Positions 19,701 to 27,946 of a DNA stretch of 64,000 bases are shown here, piece after piece (positions within the stretch are counted from its first letter, which is position 1; each line of letters starts with the position of its first letter). The stretch spans positions 347,501-411,500 of the forward strand of contig NZ_CP142362.1 of assembly GCF_035918395.1 (NCBI RefSeq), in the 5' to 3' direction. The notes under the pieces were generated by a model, which was not told where the DNA came from, made no database searches, and saw only the letters and a list, made by a program, of their open reading frames with translations. Position numbers and translations under genes: made by a program. The stretch comes from Mycolicibacterium sp. ND9-15 (GTDB lineage: Bacteria > Actinomycetota > Actinomycetes > Mycobacteriales > Mycobacteriaceae).

Positions 19701-19981
19701 AAGCCGCCTGGGCCGAAGGCGAGGCCATGTCCACCGATGACGCGATCGCATACGCGCTGCGCGGCCGCGGAGAACGCAAACGCCCGTCATCCGGGTGGGA
19801 GGCTCTCACCCCTACCGAGCTTCAGGTCGCCGGCCTGGTGCGCGATGGACTGTCGAACAAAGACATCGGCACACACATGTTCGTCTCCCCGCGCACCGTT
19901 CAGTCTCATCTGCGTCACATCTACGACAAGCTGGATGTCAGATCGAGAGTTCAACTCGCCCAGGAGGCAGGCCGCCATTGA
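16733..19981 (+). CDS. Cyclase-STAND ATPase-LuxR transcriptional regulator
   Basis: A regulator of about 1,082 residues. An N-terminal class III nucleotide cyclase domain (TVTLLLADVEGSTRLWE, with its metal-binding Asp; EQGEGDSFVVAF; YAGRTINKTARL) is followed by a STAND/NB-ARC ATPase. Walker A is GTGGAGKTR near residue 220 and Walker B lies in LLLVLDNCEHLLEP. A long TPR-like helical region leads to a C-terminal LuxR helix-turn-helix (LTPTELQVAGLVRDGLSNKD, then FVSPRTVQSHLRHIYDKL). It probably senses a signal through the TPR part and binds DNA. I prefer the ATG at 16733 with GAGG upstream; an ATG at 16703 is also possible. The 309-bp gap from 16424 is the divergent promoter region with nothing else evident. 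Confidence 0.88.
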   Translation: MAELLPTGTVTLLLADVEGSTRLWETRSAAMTEAIADLNNTVDARVAEYHGIRPVEQGEGDSFVVAFTHARDAVQCALALQGADLGLVKLRIGVHTGDVQLRDEGNYAGRTINKTARLRDLAHGGQTVMSAVTAELVEDGLPNGAWLTDLGSHPLRDLPKPVHVIQLCHSDLTNEFAPLRAPSNVGTQHLPTPLTTFIGREAQIADLRSILAGNRLVTLTGTGGAGKTRLAIEIAAKVSPHFRDGGWYVDLAPITHPEVVPVAVARALGLPDQPGRSISDTLQAHIRDRHLLLVLDNCEHLLEPCATLVSEILAGCSSVTVLATSREPLLVPGELNWSVPSLSLADEAVELFADRAHRARPDFIVGEDNSAIVTEICRRLDGMPLAIELAAARVRALSVKEIADSLHDRFRLLTGGARTAVRRQQTLRASVDWSHALLTEPERVLFRRLAVFMGGFDLPAAQAVAVATAVERFQVLDQLSLLVDKSLVVAENASGPTRYRLLETVRQFALEKLSESGEADTVRSRHCAYFTSLARRLDTAARDDYEQLIEQAELEIDNLRSAFTWCHEYGDITGTVELASSLQPLWLARGRFVEGLAWLASALTNRDGDQSRCPARVRALALADTAALNSWVDISASLDQAIEALEIARAEEDPALTTRALTACACITAHDPELSRPYFDEAIGMARALGDSWRLSQILSRQAYGEFMVGDLPSIQPVATEGRDIAEAIGDRFNARQCRWVLLNMQALRGDLVGALAQNSQFIAEATAVHDPVNIAIGLMNETTLRAWNGDCSGARSAGRAAIQACADIGGVFDQGAYVMFAMACLADGDCETAWQAAQDGLTAPINPPAAMTNRAFLAQIAMVSGESATALRWLDEAVPAVKGWWLSTALTTRARVHLTLDNLIQAEADAYAALTLAVTVDGRLTIPDILECIAGLACRADRHRDAARLFGAADGARRRMCMVRFKAFDPEHEAFVDGLRNTMGDDDFEAAWAEGEAMSTDDAIAYALRGRGERKRPSSGWEALTPTELQVAGLVRDGLSNKDIGTHMFVSPRTVQSHLRHIYDKLDVRSRVQLAQEAGRH

Positions 19982-19984
19982 CAT

Positions 19985-20018
19985 ACGAAGTGCCCCGAAC
20001 AGCGTCGGAGCACTTCGT
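19985..20018. terminator. Hairpin between convergent genes
   Basis: ACGAAGTGC (19985-19993) pairs with GCACTTCGT (20010-20018), with further CCGA/TCGG pairing inside. It begins four bases after the regulator stop codon and lies before the convergent stop at 20030. Confidence 0.75.
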
Positions 20019-20029
20019 TCCTCTGCGTG

Positions 20030-20773
20030 CTAGCGGTGCGCGAGGCGGCCACCACCGCGACCGCGCGAGCGGAACCTGTCAAGCAAGCCGCGACGCCGCG
20101 GTTGCGCGGTTTCGGCCGTGGGCCCGATGACCTCGGTCCGCTGCTCGGCCATCGCGGGCTGCCCAGCCGTCGTCGCCGGCTGCTCCGTCGTCGCGGGATG
20201 CTCTGCCACCGCGGCGTGTCCAGCCTCGGGTTCGGTCACCGTGGGCTGTTCCGCGACTGCACCCGCAGCCACCGGCCGATCCGCCCACTCGACGTCGCGC
20301 ACGCTACGTACCGAGATACGCCCCAGCGCCGCCGCCCCGAGGAACACGATCAGTGCGCCGAGGCCGTAGAAGTACGTCAACTCCAGCGCGACGTGCTTGG
20401 CTTCGGTGGCGGCGACGGGCACACCGGCGTCGCCGATACCCAGCGGCCCAGCCAACGCGCGGCCGACGATGAACCACGCGCCACCGGCCACGGCGAGCCA
20501 TCCACCGAACATCGCCGTCGCACGGTTGCGCGACATCAGCAGCAGCAGCCCACCCAGCGCGACCACCGCACCCGGCAGCACTTCCAGCCAGCCTCGCCCG
20601 GTCGTCCACGTCCACGCCTGGTCCGGGCTGTAAGCGAAGTTGAACAACGGTCCGATGAACGGCGCCAGCGCGCCCCATGCGCCCAACAAGATCAGCAGGA
20701 ATCCGCTTGCAGCACCGCGGCTGCGCGGCATTCGCATCCGCCCACCTCGGGGCGATACACGCGTATCGGTCAT
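20030..20773 (-). CDS. Conserved membrane protein with a repetitive acidic tail
   Basis: A 247-residue protein with four predicted helices (ASGFLLILLGAWGALAPF; EVLPGAVVALGGLLLLM; ATAMFGGWLAVAGGAWFIV; YFYGLGALIVFLGAAAL). The Ala/Glu/Pro/Thr-rich cytoplasmic tail carries short repeats such as AEQPTVTEPEAGHAAVAEHP. It ends in a basic patch, RRRGLLDRFRSRGRGGG. AAGGAGG is found four bases before the ATG at 20773. The family is widespread in mycobacteria but I know no function. Confidence 0.8.
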   Translation of the reverse strand: MTDTRVSPRGGRMRMPRSRGAASGFLLILLGAWGALAPFIGPLFNFAYSPDQAWTWTTGRGWLEVLPGAVVALGGLLLLMSRNRATAMFGGWLAVAGGAWFIVGRALAGPLGIGDAGVPVAATEAKHVALELTYFYGLGALIVFLGAAALGRISVRSVRDVEWADRPVAAGAVAEQPTVTEPEAGHAAVAEHPATTEQPATTAGQPAMAEQRTEVIGPTAETAQPRRRGLLDRFRSRGRGGGRLAHR

Positions 20774-20917
20774 GATGCCTCCTTGGTCGTTCGGTGATTA
20801 CCCACGTTGACGGCTGCGTAACCGGCGCTTGGCCGAAGTTGGACCTAATCGGCTCGAACACGACACCGCCGACGCACCGGCGAGGAGCGCGAGCGGCTTG
20901 TTGGGGACGCGGCCGCA

Positions 20918-21304
20918 CTACAGCGCGACGGCCACTCCCAGCAGCACTATGGCGATCAGCGGAAAGATTCCCTGTGTAATGGCGGCGCGCGCCTTGTCCG
21001 GGGAGGACAGCAACAGCACCAGCGCTGCCGCCAGCATCGACCCGACACCGGCGAAGACGAGCGCGAGGCCCGCCCAGTTGTCGCCGATGCCGCCGATCAC
21101 GATTCCGGCAATTGTGATGATGGCCAGAAACAGGTTGTAGAAGCCCTGGTTGAAGGCCAACTCTTTGGTGGCCGACGCCTCTTCTTCGGTGAGGCCGAAT
21201 GTCGCCCTGGTACGCGGCGACGTCCACGTCAGCGACTCCATCACCCAGATGTAGACATGCAGGAGCGCCGCGAGGCCCGCAAAGAACAAACCGGCGAACC
21301 CCAT
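20918..21304 (-). CDS. DUF1304 family membrane protein
   Basis: A 128-residue protein with four hydrophobic helices. It starts MGFAGLFFAGLAALLHVYIW and contains the DUF1304 hallmark KELAFNQGFYNLFLA followed by a glycine-rich helix and the ending FPLIAIVLLGVAVAL. DUF1304 proteins are small integral membrane proteins without known role. The ATG at 21304 overlaps the TAA of the upstream membrane protein gene by one base (TAATG), so the two are translationally coupled. Adjacent genes suggest no specific process. Confidence 0.85.
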   Translation of the reverse strand: MGFAGLFFAGLAALLHVYIWVMESLTWTSPRTRATFGLTEEEASATKELAFNQGFYNLFLAIITIAGIVIGGIGDNWAGLALVFAGVGSMLAAALVLLLSSPDKARAAITQGIFPLIAIVLLGVAVAL

Positions 21305-21939
21305 TATGCCCCTACGCTTTCCACTCGAACGACCGGCGGTATCGCCAGCATGAGCAGCCCCGTCAATGCGATCCACACGATCACGCTGTACGCGCCGGGC
21401 AGCCCGATCCAGATGTGGGACAACGCGGGCACACCGAGCAGCGCCAGCGTTGCCGACCACTTCGGCAGCACGCCGGTGCGCCACACGATGTAAGTGGTGG
21501 CGAAAATCAAGGCGGCCGAACCGATATGGCTGTAGTGGTACAGCCACACCGCCAGACCGAAGAATGGTTGAGAATAATTCGTCATGGGGTCGTCGAACCG
21601 CACGATGGCCGCCGGGACGGCGACCTCGGCAGCCAATCCGGCAGCGGTCAGGGCGACGAAAACCGCCGCGCCGAGTACCGCGGTGTACACCGCACCGGTG
21701 GGTCCGGCCGCCGACCGCAGCATCGACACCAACACCCCGAGAAACAGTAGGCCGAACAGGAGATGCAAAGCGGCCAGCGTGCCGTTGAGGGTGAGAAACG
21801 TTGCGGCGCTGTCGAAGTAGGCCTGCAAGCCGTCGGCGTCTTTCGGCGTCTCCGGTGATCCGACAACATACGCGGGCACGATGACCGCGGCGGAGGCCAC
21901 GCCGAGCAATCCACCCAGCCTGATCGTGCCGCTTCCCAT
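21304..21939 (-). CDS. Hypothetical multi-pass membrane protein
   Basis: A 211-residue protein with about six hydrophobic stretches, among them LGGLLGVASAAVIVPAYVV, LHLLFGLLFLGVLVSML, VYTAVLGAAVFVALTAAGL and VIVWIALTGLLMLAIPPV. I do not recognise the family. It is coupled to the DUF1304 gene by a one-base overlap and lies 9 bp downstream of ruvB on the same strand, so readthrough from ruvCAB is likely. Confidence 0.75.
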   Translation of the reverse strand: MGSGTIRLGGLLGVASAAVIVPAYVVGSPETPKDADGLQAYFDSAATFLTLNGTLAALHLLFGLLFLGVLVSMLRSAAGPTGAVYTAVLGAAVFVALTAAGLAAEVAVPAAIVRFDDPMTNYSQPFFGLAVWLYHYSHIGSAALIFATTYIVWRTGVLPKWSATLALLGVPALSHIWIGLPGAYSVIVWIALTGLLMLAIPPVVRVESVGA

Positions 21940-21948
21940 AGGTCCTCC

Positions 21949-23013
21949 TCAGTCGAACAAACCCGCCTGCCCGAGACCGCTGACGCCGCTCGGCGGCGTC
22001 AGGCCGAGGTGCGTCCAGGCTTGCGCGGTGGCCACGCGCCCACGGGGTGTGCGGGCGATCATCCCGGCGCGCACGAGGAACGGCTCGCACACCTCTTCCA
22101 CGGTGGCCGCCTCCTCCCCGACCGCGACTGCCAGCGTCGAGACCCCGACCGGCCCACCGCCGAAACTGCGTATCAGCGCGGACAACACGGCCCGGTCGAG
22201 ACGGTCGAGCCCGAGCTCGTCGACGTCGTAGACCTCGAGCGCCGCCTTGGCGATATCGCGTGTGATCACGCCGTCGGCGCGCACTTCCGCGTAGTCGCGG
22301 ACCCGGCGCAGCAGCCGGTTCGCGATGCGCGGCGTGCCCCGCGACCGGCGCGCGATCTCGGCTCCTGCTTCGGCGCCCAACTCGATGCCGAGAATCCCCG
22401 CCGAGCGCGCCAACACCCGCTCGAGTTCGGTGGGTTCGTAGAAATCCATGTGGGCGGTGAAACCGAACCGGTCGCGCAACGGACCCGTCAGCGCACCCGA
22501 GCGGGTGGTGGCCCCCACCAGCGTGAAAGGGGCGACATCCAACGGAATCGATGTGGCTCCAGGGCCTTTCCCGACCACGACGTCGACGCGGAAGTCTTCC
22601 ATCGCGAGATAAAGCATCTCCTCGGCCGGCCGGGCGATGCGGTGGATCTCGTCGATGAACAGCACGTCATGCTCGACGAGGTTGGACAACATCGCCGCGA
22701 GGTCGCCGGCGCGCTCCAATGCCGGCCCGGAGGTGACCCGCAGCGACGACCCGAGTTCCGCGGCGATGATCATCGCAAGCGACGTCTTACCCAGGCCGGG
22801 TGGCCCCGACAGCAGGATGTGATCCGGTGTGCCGCCGCGGTTCTTGGCGCCCTCGATGACCAGCTGCAGTTGCTCGCGCACTCGGGGCTGGCCGATGAAC
22901 TCCCGCAGCGACCGCGGACGCAGGCTGGCATCGATGTCGCCCTCGCCGACCGTCAGCGCCGGGGAGACCTCACGGTCCTCGGGCTCACCCTCGTCGTCGG
23001 TGAACCGGCTCAT
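21949..23013 (-). CDS. ruvB: Holliday junction branch migration ATPase RuvB
   Basis: A 354-residue AAA+ motor that drives branch migration of Holliday junctions with RuvA. Walker A is [13 protein letters not shown], Walker B is LFIDEIHRI, and sensor motifs appear in LVGATTRSG and [15 protein letters not shown], the last carrying the arginine finger region. The N-terminal [12 protein letters not shown] is typical. Its ATG overlaps the ruvA stop by four bases. The order ruvC-ruvA-ruvB is standard. Confidence 0.98.
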   Translation of the reverse strand: MSRFTDDEGEPEDREVSPALTVGEGDIDASLRPRSLREFIGQPRVREQLQLVIEGAKNRGGTPDHILLSGPPGLGKTSLAMIIAAELGSSLRVTSGPALERAGDLAAMLSNLVEHDVLFIDEIHRIARPAEEMLYLAMEDFRVDVVVGKGPGATSIPLDVAPFTLVGATTRSGALTGPLRDRFGFTAHMDFYEPTELERVLARSAGILGIELGAEAGAEIARRSRGTPRIANRLLRRVRDYAEVRADGVITRDIAKAALEVYDVDELGLDRLDRAVLSALIRSFGGGPVGVSTLAVAVGEEAATVEEVCEPFLVRAGMIARTPRGRVATAQAWTHLGLTPPSGVSGLGQAGLFD

Positions 23014-23597
23014 TTGTTGCCCAACATCGACAGCGCCGACCGCAGTGCGGTCGACTGGGTGGCCTCGGGGTCATTGGCCAGCACCTTGTCCGTGGCCTCC
23101 TCGGCCTGCTTGGCCGCGAACCCCAGCCCGACGAGCGCTTCCACCACGGGGCCACGAACCGAATGGCCGTTCGCCGTCAGGCTGCCGGCCGGTGAACTCG
23201 CGCCCACCTTGTCGCGCAGGCTCAACGCCATCAGCTCGGCGGTCTTCTTGCCCACCTTGGGGATCCGGGTCAGCGCGGTGATGTCGCCGTCACCGATGGC
23301 CTGGCGCAGGGTCGTTCCGTCGTACATCGCCAACGCCCCGAGCGCGATGCTCGGCCCGATGCCGGACACCCCGAGCAGCGTGAGAAACAAATCCCGAGCG
23401 TCGGCATCGGCGAAGCCGTACAGCGTCTGAGAGTCTTCGCGCACGATCATCGCGGTGATCAACCGGGCCTCGGTGCCGCGCCGCAGTGTGGCCAGCGTCG
23501 ACGGGGTCGCCATCACCTTGTAGCCCACGCCGGCCGCTTCGATCACGACGTGGTCGAGTGCGATGTCGAGAACCTCGCCGCGAACAGATGCGATCAT
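23010..23597 (-). CDS. ruvA: Holliday junction DNA-binding protein RuvA
   Basis: A 195-residue protein starting [21 protein letters not shown]. It has an N-terminal OB fold, two helix-hairpin-helix motifs ([36 protein letters not shown]) and a C-terminal domain III that contacts RuvB ([17 protein letters not shown]). It holds the four-way junction for RuvB and RuvC. The start at 23597 overlaps the ruvC stop (ATGA). Confidence 0.98.
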   Translation of the reverse strand: MIASVRGEVLDIALDHVVIEAAGVGYKVMATPSTLATLRRGTEARLITAMIVREDSQTLYGFADADARDLFLTLLGVSGIGPSIALGALAMYDGTTLRQAIGDGDITALTRIPKVGKKTAELMALSLRDKVGASSPAGSLTANGHSVRGPVVEALVGLGFAAKQAEEATDKVLANDPEATQSTALRSALSMLGNK

Positions 23598-24160
23598 CGT
23601 GCCGCCTTCGTTTTCGCCTTGAGCGTCGCCTGGTATTTGCGTTGTTGTTCGGCGGCCAGCGTCTCCGCCGCGGCCATCCGGGCGATCATCGGAGCCCGCC
23701 AGCAATGGCATATCGCCAGCGCCAACGCGTCGGCGGCGTCCGCTGGTGTCGGTTTGGTCTGCAGCTCGAGGATTCTGGTCACCATCGCGGTCACCTGAGC
23801 CTTGTCGGCGTTGCCGTTGCCGGTGACCGCCGCCTTGACCTCGCTCGGAGTGTGAAAATGCACGTCGATGTCGCGTCGGGCCGCGGCGAGCGCGATCACG
23901 CCGCCTGCCTGCGCGGTGCCCATCACGGTCGAGACGTTCTGCTGGGAGAACACCCGCTCGATCGCGATCACGTCGGGTTTGTGGGTGTCCATCCAGTACT
24001 CGACCGTGTCGCTGATCGTCAGCAGTCGCCGGTGCAGCGGATCGCCGGACGGGGTGCGCACCACATCGACATCGAGCGCGATCACCTGCCGGCCCGCGCC
24101 GCCCTCGATGACGGACAGACCGCAGCGCGTCAACCCGGGGTCGACTCCCATCACCCGCAC
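23594..24160 (-). CDS. ruvC: Holliday junction resolvase RuvC
   Basis: A 188-residue endonuclease that cuts Holliday junctions. [20 protein letters not shown] contains the first catalytic Asp (Asp7); the Glu in [13 protein letters not shown] and the Asp in [14 protein letters not shown] complete the acidic site. I chose the GTG at 24160, which aligns with the usual MRVMGVDPG start. A LexA-like box lies 14 bases upstream, so the operon is probably induced by DNA damage. Confidence 0.97.
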   Translation of the reverse strand: MRVMGVDPGLTRCGLSVIEGGAGRQVIALDVDVVRTPSGDPLHRRLLTISDTVEYWMDTHKPDVIAIERVFSQQNVSTVMGTAQAGGVIALAAARRDIDVHFHTPSEVKAAVTGNGNADKAQVTAMVTRILELQTKPTPADAADALALAICHCWRAPMIARMAAAETLAAEQQRKYQATLKAKTKAAR

Positions 24161-24173
24161 GTCAGGCCCTTCT

Positions 24174-24189
24174 GTGAACACTTGTTCGA
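24174..24189 (-). promoter_or_regulatory. LexA (SOS) box upstream of ruvCAB
   Basis: On the minus strand TCGAACAAGTGTTCAC matches 14 of 16 positions of the mycobacterial LexA consensus TCGAAC(A)NN(T)GTTCGA. It lies 14 bases before the ruvC GTG. Regulation of ruvCAB by LexA is established in mycobacteria and many other bacteria. Confidence 0.75.
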
Positions 24190-24407
24190 GAGCTTAGCCG
24201 CCCTGCGGGACAGCGCCCGCCATGACACGCCCGGCTCGGATGACGAACCGACGGCCACCTGTGTCGCGCACCACTGCCATGCCAATTGTGCTTGTGAGAG
24301 GGCCGAATCCGCGTCGACACCCGCGATCGCGATGTGACGGCCGGCGGTATCGCCGCTACCGTCGCGCAGAGGACCTGACCCCGATTCGTGGAGCTGACCC
24401 CATCCCC

Positions 24408-25634
24408 ATGCCGGACGAGACCGAACTGCAGACCGCAAGCAACATCGCCGTGACCGCGGCCTGGGCCGTCGGAGCGATCGCCGCCGTGTACGTGTTCGGG
24501 GTGGCGCTGACCTGGCTGATGGCCAGGGTCAGCCGGCGTAGCGCCTTGATCAAGGACATCGAGGTGCTCACCCGCAAGCCCGTGCGCATGCTGCTGATGG
24601 TGATCGCGGCGACGTTCGCGGTGCGACGGACCTCGGACACCGCCGACTCGTGGCGCGATTGGGTAGACCACTGGCTGCTGATCCTGATGATCGCGTCGAT
24701 CACCTGGCTTCTCACCGGCCTGGTCCGCGTGGCCGAACGGCGAATGATCGCCCGCTACGGCGGGGGTGGTGAGGAGATCTCCGACGCCGACCGGCGCTGG
24801 CGACGGGTGCGGACCCAGGTCACGGTGCTGCGCAGGCTCGCGATCGCGCTTGTCGTCATCCTCGGCGGGGCCGCGATTCTGATGACGTTCCCGAGGTTCT
24901 CCGACATCGGCACCACGGTGTTCGCCTCCGCCGGTGTGTTGTCGGTGGTCGCCGGTCTCGCCGCGCAGACGTCACTTGGCGCGGTCTTCGCGGGGATGCA
25001 GATCGCGTTCTCCGGCGCGATCCGCGTCGGCGACATCGTGCAGCTCGAAAACGGTCAGTGGTGGGGCCGCATCGAGGAGATCACGCTGACCTACGTCGTC
25101 GTGCGGCTCTGGGACGAGCGCCGGCTGGTGCTGCCGTCCACCTACTTCACCACCGAGCCGTTCGAGAACTGGACTCGCAGCGCCACCGAGATCATGGGCG
25201 CGGTCGAGTTCGACGTCGACTTCTCGGTCCCGTTCAACGACATGCGCGCCGAGCTCGACCGGCTGCTCGGCGAAAGCGAGCTCTGGGACGGCCGACGCGG
25301 CGTGCTGCAGGTGACCAACGCGGTCGCCGGTGTGGTGCGGGTGCGCATCGTCGTCAGCGCGCGCAACGCCGGCGCACTGTTCGATCTGCAGTGCGCGGTG
25401 CGCGAGGGAATGGTCGACTGGGTGCAGCGCACCGGCGGCGTGGTGCCCATTCAGCGCATCGAACCTGCGGCGCCCGCTCCGGAAGCGCAGACCGACCGCG
25501 AAGTCGCCGGCGAGACCAAACGCGTCGCGGCGGGGATGTTCTCCGGCAGCCCCGAAGCCGAGGAACGTGCCAAGGCTTTCGATCACACGATCGAGTGCGA
25601 CGACGACCTCGCGCGGTCCAACGGCAACCACTGA
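24408..25634 (+). CDS. Mechanosensitive ion channel (MscS family)
   Basis: A 408-residue protein with four to five N-terminal helices and the MscS pore and beta domains. The pore-lining helix is FASAGVLSVVAGLAAQTSLG, followed by FAGMQIAFSGAIRVGDIVQLENGQ, WGRIEEITLTYVVVRLWDER and LPSTYFTTEPFENW. It would open under membrane tension to release solutes in hypoosmotic shock. The ATG at 24408 gives a start just before the first helix; the frame is open to 24222, so a longer N-terminus is conceivable. It is divergent from ruvC. Confidence 0.92.
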   Translation: MPDETELQTASNIAVTAAWAVGAIAAVYVFGVALTWLMARVSRRSALIKDIEVLTRKPVRMLLMVIAATFAVRRTSDTADSWRDWVDHWLLILMIASITWLLTGLVRVAERRMIARYGGGGEEISDADRRWRRVRTQVTVLRRLAIALVVILGGAAILMTFPRFSDIGTTVFASAGVLSVVAGLAAQTSLGAVFAGMQIAFSGAIRVGDIVQLENGQWWGRIEEITLTYVVVRLWDERRLVLPSTYFTTEPFENWTRSATEIMGAVEFDVDFSVPFNDMRAELDRLLGESELWDGRRGVLQVTNAVAGVVRVRIVVSARNAGALFDLQCAVREGMVDWVQRTGGVVPIQRIEPAAPAPEAQTDREVAGETKRVAAGMFSGSPEAEERAKAFDHTIECDDDLARSNGNH

Positions 25635-25678
25635 TCTGACGCGGTTGCCGATAATGAGCCAATGACGGCCATGCCCCT

Positions 25679-26437
25679 CTAGTCGTCGTTGTCGAGCTCG
25701 GCTGCGACGTCGTCGGGGATGTCGATGTTGGTGTAGACGTCCTGGACGTCGTCGAGGTCTTCGAGCGCGTCGACCAGCTTCATGATCTTGCGGGCGCCGT
25801 CTGCGTCGAGCGGCACGCTGACCGACGGCTCGAACCCGGCCTCGGCCGACTCGTAGTCGATACCAGCGTCCTGTAGGGCGGTGCGCACAGCGACGAGATC
25901 GGTTGGCTCACAGATGACTTCGAAACTATCGCCGAGATCGTTGACATCCTCGGCCCCGGCTTCGAGCACGGCCATCAGCACGTCGTCTTCGGTGAGGCCG
26001 TTCTTCTCGAGCGTGACGACGCCCTTGCGCGAGAAAAGGTAGGACACCGAACCCGGGTCGGCCATGTTGCCGCCGTTACGGGTCATCGCGACGCGCACCT
26101 CACCGGCCGCGCGATTGCGGTTGTCGGTCAGGCATTCGATCAGCACCGCGACGCCGTTGGGGCCGTACCCCTCGTAGGTGATGTTCTGGTATTCGGCGCC
26201 GCCGGCTTCCTCACCGCTGCCGCGCTTGCGGGCCCGTTCGATGTTGTCATTGGGCACCGACGACTTCTTGGCCTTCTGGATCGCGTCGTACAACGTCGGA
26301 TTGCCCGCCGGGTCGCCGCCGCCGACGCGCGCCGCGACCTCGACGTTCTTGATCAATTTGGCGAACATCTTGCCGCGGCGGGCGTCGATGACGGCCTTCT
26401 TGTGCTTGGTGGTGGCCCACTTGGAATGGCCGCTCAT
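25679..26437 (-). CDS. YebC/PmpR family protein (Rv2603c-like)
   Basis: A 252-residue protein starting [20 protein letters not shown], the invariant YebC N-terminus. [38 protein letters not shown] and the C-terminal [10 protein letters not shown] are also typical. Members act as DNA-binding transcription factors or, for some paralogues, as translation factors for proline-rich stretches; which applies here is not clear. Twelve in-frame codons precede the chosen ATG and are not conserved in the family. It follows the order seen upstream of pdxT in M. tuberculosis. Confidence 0.95.
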   Translation of the reverse strand: MSGHSKWATTKHKKAVIDARRGKMFAKLIKNVEVAARVGGGDPAGNPTLYDAIQKAKKSSVPNDNIERARKRGSGEEAGGAEYQNITYEGYGPNGVAVLIECLTDNRNRAAGEVRVAMTRNGGNMADPGSVSYLFSRKGVVTLEKNGLTEDDVLMAVLEAGAEDVNDLGDSFEVICEPTDLVAVRTALQDAGIDYESAEAGFEPSVSVPLDADGARKIMKLVDALEDLDDVQDVYTNIDIPDDVAAELDNDD

Positions 26438-26644
26438 GCTGGTGATACCTCTCCGTGCGCTATCAATGCGCAAAGTTCGTGCGCTAAGTCCGCTCGACGA
26501 GTCTACGTGGACGTTTGCGCTCTACCGAACAGCGTCGGGAGACGATGGCGCCAGTCCGGCCCAGGGATCTGACGAGCGTGTCGAAGCGCGGTTGCGGCTT
26601 CCCCTCCGGGGGCCCGCCTGTTAGCTCTGCCACAGGATTTCGCG

Positions 26645-26670
26645 GCTATCTTACTCCGCAGTAAGATAGC
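26645..26670. promoter_or_regulatory. Palindromic operator over the acyl-CoA dehydrogenase promoter
   Basis: A perfect 11-bp inverted repeat, GCTATCTTACT / AGTAAGATAGC, with the 4-bp spacer CCGC. It lies four bases before the ATG at 26675. The right arm contains TAAGAT (26662-26667), a good mycobacterial -10 at the distance expected for a leaderless mRNA; a weak -35-like TTTCGC lies 18 bp upstream. The form fits a TetR-type repressor site. Confidence 0.75.
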
Positions 26671-26674
26671 GCGC

Positions 26675-27886
26675 ATGTCCTTCTCGCTTGAGTTGTCCCC
26701 CGACCTGATCCACGTCCGGGACTGGGTGCACGAGTTCGCAGCCGACGTCATCCGGCCCGCCGCCGCCGAATGGGACGAGCGGGAAGAGACGCCTTGGCCG
26801 ATCATCCAGGAGGCCGCGAAGGTCGGGTTGTACTCGATGGAGATGTTCGCTGAGCAGTCCGCGGAGCCGACCGGCCTCGGCATGCTGACGGTTTTCGAGG
26901 AGATGTTCTGGGGCGACGCGGGCATCGCGCTCGCCATCTTGGGCACCGGTCTGGCGGCGGCGTCACTGGCCGCCAACGGAACGCCCGAGCAGATGGGCGA
27001 ATGGCTGCCGCAGATGTTCGGCACCGTCAACGAGCCGAAAGTCGCGTCGTTCTGCTCGTCGGAACCGGGGGCGGGTTCCGACGTCGGGGCCATCCTCACC
27101 CGCGCCCGCTACGACGAGGCCACGGACGAATGGGTACTCAACGGCGTGAAGACCTGGGCCACCAACGGCGGTATCGCCGAGGTGCACATCGTCGTCGCTT
27201 CGGTGTATCCCGAACTCGGCACGCGCGGACAGGCGACATTCATCATCCCGCCGAACACACCCGGTTTCCGGCAGGGCCAGAAGTTCCTCAAGCACGGCAT
27301 CCGCGCCTCGCACACCGCCGAGGTGGTGCTCGAGGACGTGCGCATCCCGGGCCGTCTGATCGTCGGCGGCAGAGAGAAGTTCGAGGAACGCATCGCGCGC
27401 GTGCGCGAGGGTAAGAGCGCCAAGAGCCAGGCGGCGCTGATGACGTTCGAACGCACGCGACCCAGTGTCGGGGCGATGGCCGTCGGCGTGGCGCGCGCGG
27501 CATATGAGTACGCGCTCGACTACGCCCGCCAACGTGAGCAGTTCGGCCGCAAGATCGGCGAATTCCAGGCCATTGCGTTCAAGTTGGCCGATATGAAGGC
27601 CCGCATCGACGCCGCCCGGATGCTGGTGTGGCGCGCCGGTTGGATGGCCCGCAACGGCAAGCCGTTCGAGAACGCCGAGGGCTCGATGGCCAAGCTGGTC
27701 GCCAGCGAGACCGCGGTGTATGTGACGGACGAGGCGATCCAGATCCTCGGCGGCAACGGCTACACCCGCGAGTATCCGGTCGAGCGGATGCACCGCGACG
27801 CCAAGATCTTCACGATCTTCGAGGGCACCAGCGAGATCCAGCGGCTGGTGATCGGCCGCGCGGTCACGGGCCTCGAGATCCGCTGA
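26675..27886 (+). CDS. Acyl-CoA dehydrogenase
   Basis: A 403-residue FAD enzyme that introduces the alpha-beta double bond of an acyl-CoA. Visible motifs are [19 protein letters not shown] (FAD/substrate loop), [32 protein letters not shown], the catalytic-base region [20 protein letters not shown], and the C-terminal [17 protein letters not shown]. No Shine-Dalgarno is seen before the ATG, consistent with a leaderless transcript. The palindrome at 26645-26670 overlaps its promoter, so it is probably switched on by an acyl-CoA or related ligand through a repressor encoded elsewhere. It ends at a strong hairpin shared with pdxT. Confidence 0.95.
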   Translation: MSFSLELSPDLIHVRDWVHEFAADVIRPAAAEWDEREETPWPIIQEAAKVGLYSMEMFAEQSAEPTGLGMLTVFEEMFWGDAGIALAILGTGLAAASLAANGTPEQMGEWLPQMFGTVNEPKVASFCSSEPGAGSDVGAILTRARYDEATDEWVLNGVKTWATNGGIAEVHIVVASVYPELGTRGQATFIIPPNTPGFRQGQKFLKHGIRASHTAEVVLEDVRIPGRLIVGGREKFEERIARVREGKSAKSQAALMTFERTRPSVGAMAVGVARAAYEYALDYARQREQFGRKIGEFQAIAFKLADMKARIDAARMLVWRAGWMARNGKPFENAEGSMAKLVASETAVYVTDEAIQILGGNGYTREYPVERMHRDAKIFTIFEGTSEIQRLVIGRAVTGLEIR

Positions 27887-27890
27887 GCAA

Positions 27891-27943
27891 GCGATTTGTG
27901 GAGCCGCACCGGCGCTCACCGCCGGTGCGGCTCCACAAATCGC
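27891..27943. terminator. Bidirectional terminator hairpin with perfect 24-bp stem
   Basis: Arms 27891-27914 and 27920-27943 are perfectly complementary around a 5-nt loop; the arm begins GCGATTTGTGGAGCC. It sits four bases after the dehydrogenase stop and three bases before the convergent pdxT stop. There is no U-tract. The same architecture, 24 + 5 + 24, was present at the IS481 insertion site (14716 to 16111). Confidence 0.9.
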
Positions 27944-27946
27944 CGC

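Noticed and set aside
20918..22090. 390-codon frame extending the DUF1304 gene upstream
   Set aside because: Its first 262 codons are antisense-frame translation of the neighbouring membrane protein and ruvB; the real start is the coupled ATG at 21304.
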